A stretch of 64,000 nt of DNA from Halorubrum sp. Hd13. Lineage in GTDB: Archaea; Halobacteriota; Halobacteria; Halobacteriales; Haloferacaceae. The notes beneath the pieces were generated by a model, which worked only from the letters and a program-made list of their open reading frames with translations, searched no databases and was not told the origin of the DNA. A program made the translations under genes and the position numbers. This document shows, one piece after another, positions 36,432 through 47,072 of the stretch (positions within the stretch are counted from its first letter, which is position 1; every line of letters begins with the position of its first letter). The stretch spans positions 27,334 through 91,333 of the forward strand of contig NZ_NHOY01000122.1 of the NCBI RefSeq assembly GCF_002252755.1, read 5' to 3'.

Positions 36432-37696
36432 GTCAGAAACCATCACTTGGCCATCTCAAGGCACGATTCATCCCAATCCCCTCCAACCAGATGGTTGTCC
36501 GGAAGTACAAGCCGCTGAAGGAACAATACATTAGAGACTTTTTTGAGGAAGGGATCAGATGTACTCACGTTCCCGAGTTTAATGACGACAATGAAGGAAT
36601 GATTGAATCGCCGGCAGAAAATCCGGCACTTCGTGGGGCTGCAGCGGCGATTTCTGGACGACAACGACGACGTGAAGGAAAAGATGGGGAGGTTGATTTT
36701 TCAGAGGAGGATTTCAGAGAACGCTGGTCGAAGTTCCACGAAACTGCCCGAAAAAAGTATTTTGCAAGCTGCTGGAGGCTTGGAACCCGAGAATTTGTGG
36801 ATATGTGGCAGAACTACTCGAAAGCTGAAGAGCTTAGGAAAGGGTTCGCCATCGAAACGACTGTCGGTCAATTCATAAATTCCCTCCCAGTGAAATCCGA
36901 GAATTCAGAAAAAGAAAATTCAGCAAACGAGGGGTTCCAGATGACTGATCCCACTGAAATGTATGTCGGAGCGGAAGACCACGACATCCACGTCGGTGCT
37001 GTCCAGTATCAGAAGCGGGACGCTCCTGATGCTGTTCAACCGACCGGGTATCAAGAATCTGTGAATTTTTTCAAAGGATCCTCATATGATTATGAAGTTG
37101 AGTTCCGTCTGCTCATCAACCCATTCGATAGTGCTAATCTGCTCCGGCTGGGGAAAAATGGAGTTCCGGCTGGGAAATTTCCTGATGTTAATGAAACTCA
37201 TCCTTACTTCCCTATCAACACCAGAGAGATGGTAAACCGGATTGTGTTGGCTCCTGCAGCTGGAGAAAAAGAACGCGTCCAAGTTGAGAGTGTACTTGAT
37301 GATATTGGAATCAGTTATGGCTCTGAACCAGATGACGACTTACAGATTGTCAGTTCTAACCTGTGTACTGATCCGCGAAGCTCGAAACAGCCATACGCAG
37401 CAGAATTCAGAGGAACAGCCAACTATGACGGCACGGAATCTCATTTAGAGGAGTTCATGCAGGACTTCTTAGACCGGACGGAAGTTGAAGAATGGGCAAT
37501 CGTCGATTTTACTGAACTTGATTCTTTAGATGGGGGATTGATTGTCGAAGGCTACCGGCACGCTACAGATCGTCCGGACATCCAAGTTTCTGATTACGGC
37601 CATGATGGACTACAGTCTGTATTTGCGAATCGTAGGTTCTGGAATGAAGACCGTCGTGAAGAATTAATGAAAGAAGACGAGGTGGAAGATACCTGA
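36428..37696 (+). CDS. DUF2971-like protein
   Basis: A 422-residue protein with low G+C. KYFASCWRLGTREFVDMWQN followed by a GFAIETTVGQF strand fits the DUF2971 pattern (the C-W...MW-Y...G-x-A-I-E motif), a family found in phage and defence neighbourhoods and of unknown activity. A second part, with VEFRLLINPFD and NRIVLAPAAGEKERVQVESV, also belongs to this pattern. The C-terminal 110 residues (SHLEEFMQDFLDRTEVEEWA) are specific to this protein. It is the last gene of the accessory island before the core genome. Confidence 0.6.
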   Translation: MSQKPSLGHLKARFIPIPSNQMVVRKYKPLKEQYIRDFFEEGIRCTHVPEFNDDNEGMIESPAENPALRGAAAAISGRQRRREGKDGEVDFSEEDFRERWSKFHETARKKYFASCWRLGTREFVDMWQNYSKAEELRKGFAIETTVGQFINSLPVKSENSEKENSANEGFQMTDPTEMYVGAEDHDIHVGAVQYQKRDAPDAVQPTGYQESVNFFKGSSYDYEVEFRLLINPFDSANLLRLGKNGVPAGKFPDVNETHPYFPINTREMVNRIVLAPAAGEKERVQVESVLDDIGISYGSEPDDDLQIVSSNLCTDPRSSKQPYAAEFRGTANYDGTESHLEEFMQDFLDRTEVEEWAIVDFTELDSLDGGLIVEGYRHATDRPDIQVSDYGHDGLQSVFANRRFWNEDRREELMKEDEVEDT

Positions 37697-37875
37697 ACCG
37701 ATTTCGTTAATCGCAGTAGAGGGTCTCATCAAGCAAAAAAGGCTAAGAGAGAGGGCATAGTGTCGCCGATGCTATCCGATGTCCCTTTCCGCCTTGACAG
37801 CGTTTCTGCTTGTATGAACTCGAATTCGCCGGCGTTTCCCCTGCGGAACATGTCAAACAATTCGGTGAGGTAGTC

Positions 37876-38655
37876 ATGTCAGGTAAAGATGAATACTACA
37901 ACCGGTCGAAACAGCAGGGGTACCGGAGCCGGGCCTCCTACAAGCTGAAACAGCTCGATGAGAAGTCGGACCTCTTCGAGCGCGGCGACACCGTCGTCGA
38001 CCTCGGGGCCGCCCCGGGCGGGTGGCTCCAGGTCGCCGCCGAGGAGGTCGGCGAGTCGGGGACCGTCGTCGGCGTCGACCTCCAGCGCATCGACGACCTC
38101 GAGGAGCACGACGTGGAGACGATCCGCGGCGACATGACGGAGGAACGCACCCGTCACTACCTCCGCGAGGCGGTCGGGGAGGGCGGCGCGGACGTGGTGC
38201 TCTCGGACATGGCGCCGAACATGACCGGCGAGTACTCCCTCGACCACGCCCGGTCCATCCACCTCGCGCGGCAGGCGTTCGACGTGGCCGAGGAGCTGCT
38301 CGCGCCCGGCGGCGACTTCGTGGTAAAGGCTTTCCAGGGAGAAGACCTCGACGCCTTCCGCGAGGACGTCCGCGCGGAGTTCGAGTACCTCCGGACCGTC
38401 TCACCGCCCGCCTCCCGGGACTCCTCCTCGGAGGTGTACCTCGTCGCCAAGGGGCTCAACACCGCTCCCGTCGAGGCGGGCGACCGGCTGGAGGTGACGA
38501 TCGAGGAGCTCGGCGACGAGGGCGACGGGATCGCGTACGTCGAGGGGTACTCCGTCTTCGTCCCCGGCGCCGGGGTCGGCGAGACGCTGACTGTCGTCAT
38601 CGACGAGGCGAAGCCCCGGTTCGGCTTCGCCGAGCGCGTCGACGACGGCGAGTAG
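37876..38655 (+). CDS. rlmE: 23S rRNA (uridine-2'-O) methyltransferase RlmE with TRAM domain
   Basis: A 259-residue protein from the ATG of MSGKDEYYNRSKQQGYRSRA (the frame is open further upstream to 37810, but that stretch is atypical). Motif I VVDLGAAPGGWLQVA, the SDMAPNMTGEYSLDHAR motif and FVVKAFQGED give the K-D-K-E residues of FtsJ/RlmE methylases, which modify the A-loop uridine of 23S rRNA. A C-terminal TRAM domain (GDRLEVTIEELGDEGDGIAY) of about 60 residues is typical of archaeal members and binds RNA. It is the first core gene after the island. A 33-bp duplication covers its stop codon. Confidence 0.93.
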   Translation: MSGKDEYYNRSKQQGYRSRASYKLKQLDEKSDLFERGDTVVDLGAAPGGWLQVAAEEVGESGTVVGVDLQRIDDLEEHDVETIRGDMTEERTRHYLREAVGEGGADVVLSDMAPNMTGEYSLDHARSIHLARQAFDVAEELLAPGGDFVVKAFQGEDLDAFREDVRAEFEYLRTVSPPASRDSSSEVYLVAKGLNTAPVEAGDRLEVTIEELGDEGDGIAYVEGYSVFVPGAGVGETLTVVIDEAKPRFGFAERVDDGE

Positions 38656-38715
38656 CGGCCCGCTTTTCGGCCGGTCGGCGACGAGTAGCGGCCCGCTTTT
38701 CGGCCGGTCGGCGAC
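38650..38715. repeat. 33-bp tandem duplication at the end of rlmE
   Basis: Two perfect copies of a 33-bp unit (38650-38682 and 38683-38715) starting GAGTAGCGGCCCGCTTTTCG. The first copy contains the rlmE stop codon. Each copy holds a C-T-T-T-T-C run between GC-rich arms and may act as a terminator between the two convergent genes. Confidence 0.85.
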
Positions 38716-38722
38716 GTATCGC

Positions 38723-39331
38723 TCAGGAGGCGTCCGGGCGCCGGGCCCACTCGCGGAGGGTGAACCCCTCGTAGTCGGTCTCGTCCGCCACGCGCCACTC
38801 CGTCTCGTCCCACGCGGGGAACCGAGTGTCGCCCTCGTAGGCGCCGTCGATGTGGCTGAGGGCCATCCGATCGACGTGCGGCTGGAACAGCTCGTAGATG
38901 GCCCCGCCGCCGAGGACGTAGACGGGGGCGTTCGGGTCGGCGTACGGAACGTCGTCGGCCGGGCCCGTTCCGGCGGGCGACGTCTCGCCGGCGACGGCGG
39001 CGTCCGTTCCGCCGGCGACGCCGTCCGCCGCTCCGAGGCCGGCCCGCTCGCCGACGAGCTCGCGGGCGAGCGAGATCGCCTCGTCGACGCCGTCGGCGAC
39101 CACCGCGGTCGGCACGTCCACCGCGTCGACGCTGCGGCTCACGACTATCTGTCGGCGTCCGGGGAGGTCACCGCGCATGGAATCGAAGGTCCGTCGACCT
39201 AAAATGACCGGCGAGCCGGCGACGCGTTCGCGATACTGGCGGATGTCCTCGGGGAGATCCGGCCACGGGACGCCGCCGTCGTTCCCGATCACCCGGTTCT
39301 CCGCGAGCGCGGCGACGCTGACGAGTTGCAC
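38723..39331 (-). CDS. folA: Dihydrofolate reductase
   Basis: A 202-residue [23 protein letters not shown] at the N-terminus, [10 protein letters not shown] with the catalytic acid region, [11 protein letters not shown], and [12 protein letters not shown] as NADPH-binding motif. It reduces dihydrofolate to tetrahydrofolate with NADPH. It is longer than the usual 160-170 residues because of an alanine/glycine-rich acidic loop at about residues 88-122 ([19 protein letters not shown]), a haloarchaeal-looking insertion. It converges on rlmE. The next gene, an ornithine cyclodeaminase homologue, is 48 bases upstream on the same strand. Confidence 0.93.
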   Translation of the reverse strand: MQLVSVAALAENRVIGNDGGVPWPDLPEDIRQYRERVAGSPVILGRRTFDSMRGDLPGRRQIVVSRSVDAVDVPTAVVADGVDEAISLARELVGERAGLGAADGVAGGTDAAVAGETSPAGTGPADDVPYADPNAPVYVLGGGAIYELFQPHVDRMALSHIDGAYEGDTRFPAWDETEWRVADETDYEGFTLREWARRPDAS

Positions 39332-39379
39332 GGGATCGGTAGGGGCGGCGGCGGTAAAAAGCGGTCGGGGCGTCCCCGG

Positions 39380-40438
39380 CTACTCCGCGAGGCCGAGCAG
39401 GTCGAACGGGTAGCCGTTGTCGACCGCGTCGGCCTGCTCGTAGACGACGCGGGCGGCCGCCACGTCTTGGATCGCGAGGCCGGTGGAGTCGAAGACGGTG
39501 ACGCCCGCGACGCCCTCGGCGCCCGTCCCGGGGGCGCTCCCGCCGGCGTCGATCCCCGCCCGACCGGGGCGGGTCCCGACGACGATCTCTCCGATCTCGC
39601 CGTAGATGTCCTCGTCCGTGAGCGTCCCCGTCGCGTAGGGGACGTTGATCTCGCCGGAGTGGGTGCACTGCTCGTGGTCGTCGATGACGACCGTGGCGTC
39701 CAGCAGGAGCTCGTCAGCCAGTTCGTGTTTCCCCGCGGCGTCGGCGCCCATCGCGTTGATATGGGTGTGATCGCCGACGTCGTCGGCGCCGACGACTGGG
39801 TCCTCGACGGGCGTCACCGTCGAGAGCACGTCGCAGTGACCGGCCTCACTGATCGAACCCGCCCGCACGTCGAACCGGTCGTCGAAGGCGTCGACGAAGC
39901 GAGCGACGCGCTCCTCGTCGAGATCGCTCACGACGACCTCTCGGATGTCTCGGACCTCGGCGATGGCCTCCAGTTGGGTGTACGACTGGACGCCGGCGCC
40001 GACAATCCCGAGCGAGGTCGCGTCGGGGACCGCGAGGTGGTCGGTGGCGACGGCGGCGGCCGCGCCCGTTCGCTTCATCGTGAGCGTCGTGCCGTCGAGG
40101 ATCGCCAGCGGGAACGCCGTCTCGGGGTCGGAGTAGATCATCGTCCCCATCACTGTCGGGAGGTCGTGGTCGGCGGGGTTGTCGGTGTGGACGTTCACCC
40201 ACTTGATTCCGGCCGCGTCCCAGCCGGTCTCCTCGTCGGTGTCCTCGGTCCTGACGTCGAGGTAGGCCGGCATCGACCGGAAGTCGCCGTTGTACTCCGG
40301 GAGGTCGATGTACGACTTCGCGGGCATCTTCGCGTTCCCGCGCTCGTAGGCGGTGAACGCGCCGCGCACCGCGTCGATGACGCGGTCCATGCGAGCGTTC
40401 TCGTCGACGTCGTCGGCGTTCAAAAGCAGCGTCTGCAT
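39380..40438 (-). CDS. Ornithine cyclodeaminase/mu-crystallin family protein (likely alanine dehydrogenase)
   Basis: A 352-residue protein from MQTLLLNADDVDENARMDRV. The family is shown by RGAFTAYERGNAKMPAKSYI near residue 20-45, WVNVHTDNPADHDLPTVMG, LTMKRTGAAAAVATDHLAV and the Rossmann glycine motif GIVGAGVQSYTQLEA. The lysine and arginine residues of the active site are present. In archaea this family includes NAD-dependent alanine dehydrogenase (the AF1665 type) as well as ornithine cyclodeaminase; the sequence alone does not settle the substrate. The in-frame extension upstream to 40540 is not typical of a protein start. Confidence 0.88.
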   Translation of the reverse strand: MQTLLLNADDVDENARMDRVIDAVRGAFTAYERGNAKMPAKSYIDLPEYNGDFRSMPAYLDVRTEDTDEETGWDAAGIKWVNVHTDNPADHDLPTVMGTMIYSDPETAFPLAILDGTTLTMKRTGAAAAVATDHLAVPDATSLGIVGAGVQSYTQLEAIAEVRDIREVVVSDLDEERVARFVDAFDDRFDVRAGSISEAGHCDVLSTVTPVEDPVVGADDVGDHTHINAMGADAAGKHELADELLLDATVVIDDHEQCTHSGEINVPYATGTLTDEDIYGEIGEIVVGTRPGRAGIDAGGSAPGTGAEGVAGVTVFDSTGLAIQDVAAARVVYEQADAVDNGYPFDLLGLAE

Positions 40439-40604
40439 GTCGCAAGCTTTGCCAGAGGAGTACTTGAACCCTGTTGAATCGACGGCGGGGACGGGGACCC
40501 CGGAGTCGGACCCACAGGCGGCGATGCGTCGGGTGTCCACCGGAAACGCTGCGTCAGTGGTTCCGTTGGAACCCGTAATCGAGAAAGTATTCGCACATTC
40601 TACT

Positions 40605-40625
40605 GATATTATATATTAAGCTGAC
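40605..40625. promoter_or_regulatory. Divergent promoter region, TATA-like element
   Basis: TTATATATTAAG lies about 45 bases before the ATG at 40663, in an otherwise GC-rich surrounding. It may serve the HTH gene; the ornithine cyclodeaminase homologue starts on the other side of the same region. Confidence 0.4.
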
Positions 40626-40662
40626 ACAGGATTTTAATACCTCGGTGCGCCTTCGAAAGACG

Positions 40663-41094
40663 ATGACTGACGAAGTCGAGACCGGGTTCGAGAATCCGGT
40701 AACTGAGGTATGCTCTCCCCAGCAGATGCTGGAGTCAGATCACGTCTACGAGGTGTTAACTCATGCTCGGCGTCGATACGTCTGTTATTCGCTTCTCGGA
40801 GACGCGGAGCGGTCGCTGACCGATCTGGCGACGAAGATCGCCGGGTGGGAGAACGACGTCCCCGAACGCGCGGTCACCGAGCGACAACGAGAGCGGGTGT
40901 ACATCGCCCTCTATCACGCGCACGTCCCCAAGTTGGTCGAGGAAAACGTCGTCGCGTTCGACGAGGCGAGCGAGACGATTTCGCCCGCCGAGAACGCCGA
41001 CCGAGTTCTGGCGGCACTCGAAGGGACGGGGAGCGCTCTCGACGGTGATCGACGGGCGCACGGTCGCGGTTCCAGGGATGACGGGGACCGGTGA
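40663..41094 (+). CDS. DUF7344 winged-helix protein
   Basis: A 143-residue haloarchaeal HTH protein from MTDEVETGFENPV. DHVYEVLTHARRRYVCYSLL, the LTDLATKIAGWE recognition region and RERVYIALYHAHVPKLVEEN follow the DUF7344 pattern, a winged-helix domain found in many haloarchaeal transcription regulators. Its end overlaps the start of the HalOD1 gene by 17 bp in another frame, so the two are cotranscribed. Confidence 0.82.
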   Translation: MTDEVETGFENPVTEVCSPQQMLESDHVYEVLTHARRRYVCYSLLGDAERSLTDLATKIAGWENDVPERAVTERQRERVYIALYHAHVPKLVEENVVAFDEASETISPAENADRVLAALEGTGSALDGDRRAHGRGSRDDGDR

Positions 41095-41488
41095 CCCCGC
41101 GGCAACCGGTGATGGCGATTCGCTTCCCGACGGAGGCGCTCGCTGGCGTCAAGTCGTCGAGCGACGCCACGAACCCGAGCGAGACGACGGACTCACGACG
41201 GCGATCGTCTCCGCGATCGCGGACGCGGGGAACGTCTCTCCGAGCAGCCTGAAATCCCCGCCGTTGTACGAGGTGGTCGACGCGGCCGAAATCGAACAGG
41301 CGTTCCTCGGTTTGAACGCCGGTGAGAGCGCTCGAAGAGGGACGGGAAGCGTCGAGTTCCGCTACACCGAGTACCTCGTCGAAGTCGGGAGCGACTGGTG
41401 GATACGGGTCTACGAGCGGATCGAGGCGGGGGACCCGGATCCGAATACGTCGCCCGCGGAGGAGGTCGACGACGCCGGCGGACTGTGA
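41078..41488 (+). CDS. HalOD1 output-domain protein
   Basis: A 136-residue protein. LTTAIVSAIADAGNVSPSSL, PPLYEVVDAAEIEQAFL and the strand-rich VEFRYTEYLVEVGSDWWIRV fit the HalOD1 domain, a small haloarchaeal output domain of signalling proteins. I use the ATG at 41078; an ATG at 41045 is also in frame. It follows and overlaps the DUF7344 regulator, which suggests a two-gene sensory or regulatory unit. Confidence 0.8.
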   Translation: MTGTGDPAATGDGDSLPDGGARWRQVVERRHEPERDDGLTTAIVSAIADAGNVSPSSLKSPPLYEVVDAAEIEQAFLGLNAGESARRGTGSVEFRYTEYLVEVGSDWWIRVYERIEAGDPDPNTSPAEEVDDAGGL

Positions 41489-41513
41489 TCGAACGGTCCG
41501 CCCGTCAGACGGG

Positions 41514-41569
41514 TCCGGAATCGCAGACGACTGCGGGGAGACGGGCTCCGGAATCGCAGACGACTGCGG
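41514..41569. repeat. Short direct repeat, two copies of 23 bp
   Basis: Two identical 23-bp copies (41514-41536 and 41547-41569, starting TCCGGAATCGCAGACGACTG) are separated by 10 bases in the gap before ubaA. CGCAG and CTGCG within each copy can pair into a small hairpin. Confidence 0.7.
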
Positions 41570-41629
41570 ACGCGAACGGCGCGGAGGGCCGGGAACACGA
41601 TTATACGGTCTCACCGTCCATATCGACCC

Positions 41630-42442
41630 ATGAGTCTCTCGCTCGACGCCGACCAACTCGATCGGTACTCCAGGCACGTCATCATGGACGAGGTCGGCCC
41701 GGAGGGCCAGAAGCGCCTCCTCGACGGGCGCGCCCTCGTGGTCGGGGCGGGCGGGCTCGGCGCGCCCGTCGTCCAGTACCTCGCGGCCGCGGGCGTCGGG
41801 ACGCTCGGGATCGTCGACGACGACGTCGTCGAGCGCTCGAACCTCCAGCGACAGGTGATCCACGGCGACGCCGACGTGGGCGAGCCGAAGGTCGACTCCG
41901 CGGCGCGGTACGTCGACCGACTCAATCCCGATATCGACGTGGAGACGCACGAGACGCGCCTCGACGAGGGGAACGTCCACGACCTCTTGGCCGGGTACGA
42001 CCTCGTCGTCGACTGCGCGGACAACTTCCGGACGCGGTACGTCGTCAACGACGCGGCCCGCATCGAGGGGCTCCCCGTCGTCCACGGAGCGATCTATAAG
42101 TTCGAGGGGCAGGCGACGACCCTCGTCCCCGACGGCCCCTGCTACCGGTGCCTGTTCCCCGAGGCGCCCGAGCCCGGAACGGTTCCCGACTGCGCGGCGA
42201 CGGGCGTGCTCGGCGTGCTTCCCGGCACGGTCGGCTGCATCCAAGCGACCGAGGCGATCAAGCTCCTCCTCGACGCCGGGGAGACGCTCGACGGTCGGCT
42301 CCTGTTTTACGACGCGATGGACCTGACCTTCGAGACCGTCCCGTATCGTCGCAATCCGGACTGTCCGGTGTGCGGCGACGACGGTATCGAAACGATCGAC
42401 GGGATCGACTACTCGGGCGGCTGTCGCGTGGACGCGGACTAG
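41630..42442 (+). CDS. ubaA: E1-like SAMP-activating enzyme UbaA
   Basis: A 270-residue ThiF/MoeB/E1 family protein. LDRYSRHVIMDEVGPEGQKR, the nucleotide motif VVGAGGLGAPVVQYLAAAG, the R-Q-V-I-H loop (SNLQRQVIHGD), the catalytic Cys region VPDCAATGVLGVLPG and two zinc pairs (CYRC, CPVC) are all present. UbaA adenylates the C-terminal glycine of SAMP ubiquitin-like proteins for protein conjugation and for sulfur transfer to molybdopterin and tRNA (known from Haloferax). It stands alone here with its own promoter region. Confidence 0.93.
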   Translation: MSLSLDADQLDRYSRHVIMDEVGPEGQKRLLDGRALVVGAGGLGAPVVQYLAAAGVGTLGIVDDDVVERSNLQRQVIHGDADVGEPKVDSAARYVDRLNPDIDVETHETRLDEGNVHDLLAGYDLVVDCADNFRTRYVVNDAARIEGLPVVHGAIYKFEGQATTLVPDGPCYRCLFPEAPEPGTVPDCAATGVLGVLPGTVGCIQATEAIKLLLDAGETLDGRLLFYDAMDLTFETVPYRRNPDCPVCGDDGIETIDGIDYSGGCRVDAD

Positions 42443-42509
42443 CGGTCGCGTCGCTCCCGCCGCGATCCGTGGACGCGGCCGGCCGAAGCGGGGTCGATCC
42501 GACCGCCGC

Positions 42510-42920
42510 TCACAGCGAGCGCTCGGTCATCGTCGGGCCGCCCGCGGCGCCCGAGCCGTCGGCGGCGAACCCCGACCGGACGCACCACCGGCAGTAGCGG
42601 AAGTCGGGGCGGTTCTCGGCCCCGCAGTGCCGGCAGACGACGGTCTTCCCGTCGACGTCGAGCGGCGGCGGGTCGCCGTTCGGGTCGGCTCCGGTCGCCG
42701 CCGAGCCGGCGTCGGCGCCCGCGGCGAACTCCGGACCGGCGGCCAGGGCGCCGTCCGCGTCGCCCTCGGCGTCCGCGTCCGACGGCGACGAGTCGCCGGT
42801 CGAGCCGAGCGCCCCGGGCGGCTCCCAGTCCCGTCTCGCGAGGAACCACGCGAGCGCGACGTTGGCGGCGAGCACCGCGACGAACACCGCGGCGACCGGA
42901 AGGAGGTTACCTCCCGTCAT
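42510..42920 (-). CDS. Membrane-anchored zinc-ribbon protein (DUF7577-like)
   Basis: A 136-residue protein from MTGGNLLPVAAVFVAV. One transmembrane helix at residues 5-25 is followed by an Ala/Asp-rich acidic linker of 60 residues and a C-terminal zinc ribbon (CRHC...CRWC). The layout fits a haloarchaeal family annotated as DUF7577; the function is not known. Upstream in-frame sequence to 43109 overlaps ridA and is not coding. Confidence 0.78.
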   Translation of the reverse strand: MTGGNLLPVAAVFVAVLAANVALAWFLARRDWEPPGALGSTGDSSPSDADAEGDADGALAAGPEFAAGADAGSAATGADPNGDPPPLDVDGKTVVCRHCGAENRPDFRYCRWCVRSGFAADGSGAAGGPTMTERSL

Positions 42921-43089
42921 GTGTCGTGTGTTAGCAGGCGAGGAATATATGACCAGCGGTGAGCGCGGGGTGATCCGTCCCGGTCCGCCCGAGGGGCCGT
43001 CCGCTCTCGTCGGGATCCGCTCCGGTCCCGAGCGGCGGTCCGCTCCGGTCCCCGGTACTCTTACCGCGGCCCGCCGAACGGGAGGGCGT

Positions 43090-43470
<381 letters not shown>

Positions 43471-43779
43471 ATGGGCGGCGAGGACGGCGAGGACGGCGAG
43501 GACGGCGAGGACGGCGAGACCGGAGGGAGAGCAGACGCGGCGGAGCCCCCCGCACGGCCGACGAGGCGCGCCAGAGCGAAATCGGCCGCGCTGTGGGGTA
43601 TCGTCGGCGGATTCGCCGTTCTCGTGCTCTCGCAGGGGTTTCTGATCGTCGCGGGCGACCTCCCCGTCGGATACGGCGGGATAGTCGGGTTGGCCGCGGC
43701 GGTCGCCGTCGCGTCGGGCGGAATCGCTTACGCGGCCGAGCACCGACTGCGGGCGAAGCGCGTGAAGAGAAGGACTTAA
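43471..43779 (+). CDS. Small membrane protein with acidic repeat N-terminus
   Basis: A 102-residue protein that begins with an E-D-G repeat coded by nearly identical 9-base units (GGCGAGGAC), then a basic stretch, then two transmembrane helices (ALWGIVGGFAVLVLSQGFLI and GIVGLAAAVAVASGGIAYAA) and a basic end. It starts directly after the ridA stop without any gap. No family is recognised. The repeat may vary in length between strains. Confidence 0.7.
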   Translation: MGGEDGEDGEDGEDGETGGRADAAEPPARPTRRARAKSAALWGIVGGFAVLVLSQGFLIVAGDLPVGYGGIVGLAAAVAVASGGIAYAAEHRLRAKRVKRRT

Positions 43780-43806
43780 CAGTCACAGCGGATTACCTCA
43801 GACTGA

Positions 43807-43888
43807 GCCAGGATGGCCGAGTGGTAAGGCGCACGCCTGGAAAGCGTGTTCCCTTCCGGGATCGGGGGTTCAAATCCCTCTCCTGGCG
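43807..43888 (+). tRNA. tRNA-Ser (anticodon GGA)
   Basis: An 82-nt cloverleaf with acceptor arm GCCAGGA/TCCTGGC, D-arm at 43816-43830, anticodon stem CACGC/GCGTG with loop CTGGAAA (anticodon GGA at 43839-43841), a long variable arm typical of class II serine tRNAs (about 43849-43863), T-loop TTCAAAT and discriminator base G. CCA is not encoded. It reads UCC and UCU. Confidence 0.95.
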
Positions 43889-43934
43889 TTCCTTGACGAC
43901 GCAAACCGACGAGCGACGCGTGCCGTCTCCGCTT

Positions 43935-43975
43935 CGTCGCTCAACGTCCTCGTCCCTCCGTCGCTCAACGTCCTC
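43935..43975. repeat. Short direct repeat downstream of the tRNA
   Basis: CGTCGCTCAACGTCCTC occurs at 43935-43951 and again at 43959-43975. There is no gene here on either strand. Confidence 0.6.
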
Positions 43976-44064
43976 TGACGTCGCTAGACCGGTCGTACGT
44001 CGCTGAACCGTCTCGTATCTCGACAAAAGACTCATATGTGTGGGTATAGTTGACACGGGTGACG

Positions 44065-44229
44065 ATGCCAGACACGAAATCGGGTCGCGAGCGGAAAGGG
44101 AGGAACAAGCGCCGACAGCTGGAGAGCCGCCTCAACCGACGCGAGCTGGACGCCGCCGAGGAACCGCCGGAACCGTCCCTCGACGAGGTCGACTCGGAGT
44201 ACCTCGACGAGGACGAGTTCGATCGGTGA
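44065..44229 (+). CDS. Small highly charged protein
   Basis: A 54-residue protein: basic N-terminal half (TKSGRERKGRNKRRQLESRL) and acidic C-terminal half (SLDEVDSEYLDEDEF). Such two-faced small proteins are conserved in haloarchaea and could bind nucleic acid or ribosomes; function unknown. The start ATG lies 20-odd bases downstream of the AT-rich TATGTGTGGGTATAG stretch. Coding is supported by the codon pattern and composition. Confidence 0.65.
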   Translation: MPDTKSGRERKGRNKRRQLESRLNRRELDAAEEPPEPSLDEVDSEYLDEDEFDR

Positions 44230-44599
44230 GCGCTCGCGACCGAACGCCGCCCCCCGCTTTTCATCCGTGACTGAACTCCGCGAGCGACGCGTCTACGCCG
44301 CTTCCTTCGGAGGTTGACGCGCCCGCGCCGCTTCCTGCAGAGGTCGACCCGACGCCGAGAGCCGCTTGTCGTCGGTCGCGTACCTCGGTATCGCGGCGAG
44401 CGACGAGCGACGACACATATAAACGAGCCGGGTTCAGCGGTCGTGCTCCGGTGAAGATCCGTGCTAACTATCCTCATAAATGTCGAGAGAGCGAACCGGA
44501 GTCATGCGGTTTCCGAGGTTCGCGGACCGTCGGTCCGGGCTCCGCTCGATCGCTCCTCAACGACGGGTTTATATAGAATCACAATCAATCAAACGCTGT
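44230..44599. promoter_or_regulatory. Thermosome upstream region with TATA box
   Basis: TTTATATA at 44568-44575 is centred about 28 bases before the ATG at 44600, the spacing expected for a leaderless haloarchaeal transcript. Another TATA-like ACATATAAAC lies near 44415. In between are a degenerate direct repeat of about 33 bases (44289-44355, each containing GCCGCTTCCT) and no gene. Thermosome genes are usually heat inducible. Confidence 0.6.
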
Positions 44600-46258
<1,659 letters not shown>

Positions 46259-46330
46259 GCGAGGTTCCGTAGGAAGACACCACCAGCGACCCGCTCCGAC
46301 CGCGTACCGCCGTTCGAACACGCACGCTCG

Positions 46331-46351
46331 CGTTTCCCCGTTTTCGTTTTT
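46331..46351 (+). terminator. T-rich terminator of the thermosome gene
   Basis: TTTCCCCGTTTTCGTTTTTT, about 75 bases after the stop codon, is a typical archaeal T-tract terminator in a GC-rich surrounding. Confidence 0.55.
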
Positions 46352-46481
46352 TCACGAACCAGTCACGGAGAGCCGCGGCGCTCGTCGGTCGAGCGTTGCG
46401 AGCAGAGAACTGCGCAAGCCGCGGCGGCGTTGTCACTAAGCGGCTGATAAACGGGGAAAATCCGGCGGGACCGCGGTCGGC

Positions 46482-47072
46482 TTACTTGCCCTGACGGTCG
46501 TTGCCGGTGACGCTCGGACGGGTCTTCTCCGTGCCCTTGCCGCGCGTGCGCTGGCCGCGGCCCTTCGTGCCGGCAGAGGTGAGCCCGCGGAAGGCGCGCC
46601 CGCGGTGGTCGTCCGAGGTGATCCACCCGAGGTCGTCGTCGTTCTCGATCGCGGGGTGGGCGGGGTCCACGAGGATCACTTCGTGCCACTTCTGCGAGCC
46701 GTCCTCGCCGACCCAGTAGGAGTTGAGCACGCGGAGGTTGCGGTACTTCCGCGAGGCGCGCTCCTCGGCGATCCGGTGGATCGACTTGCGGCGCGAGAGT
46801 CGGTTGACGCCCTGTCGCTTCGAGCGGCGACCGGCCTTGTGACGCTGCTTGCGCGAGCCGCCCTTGCGGACGCTCACGCGAGCGACGATCACGCCCTGCT
46901 TGGCCTTGTAGCCGAGCTCACGGGCCTTGTCGAGGCGCGTGGGGCGCTCGATGCGCTCGATGGCGCCCTCGTCGCGCCACTGCTGTTTTCGCTGCCACTG
47001 CAGCTCTGCCAGTTTCCCCTCCTTGGGGGACCGCCACGCCTCCTTGATGTGCGAGTAGAAGCTTCGTGCCAT
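46482..47072 (-). CDS. rpl15e: 50S ribosomal protein L15e
   Basis: A 196-residue ribosomal protein, unusually basic for a haloarchaeon: MARSFYSHIKEAWRSP, RLDKARELGYKAKQGVIVAR, GGSRKQRHKAGRRSKRQGVN, the NSYWVGEDGSQKWHEVILVD motif and GLTSAGTKGRGQRTRGKGTE. All are characteristic of eL15. It belongs to the large subunit and binds 23S rRNA. It stands alone, convergent with the thermosome gene. Confidence 0.97.
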   Translation of the reverse strand: MARSFYSHIKEAWRSPKEGKLAELQWQRKQQWRDEGAIERIERPTRLDKARELGYKAKQGVIVARVSVRKGGSRKQRHKAGRRSKRQGVNRLSRRKSIHRIAEERASRKYRNLRVLNSYWVGEDGSQKWHEVILVDPAHPAIENDDDLGWITSDDHRGRAFRGLTSAGTKGRGQRTRGKGTEKTRPSVTGNDRQGK

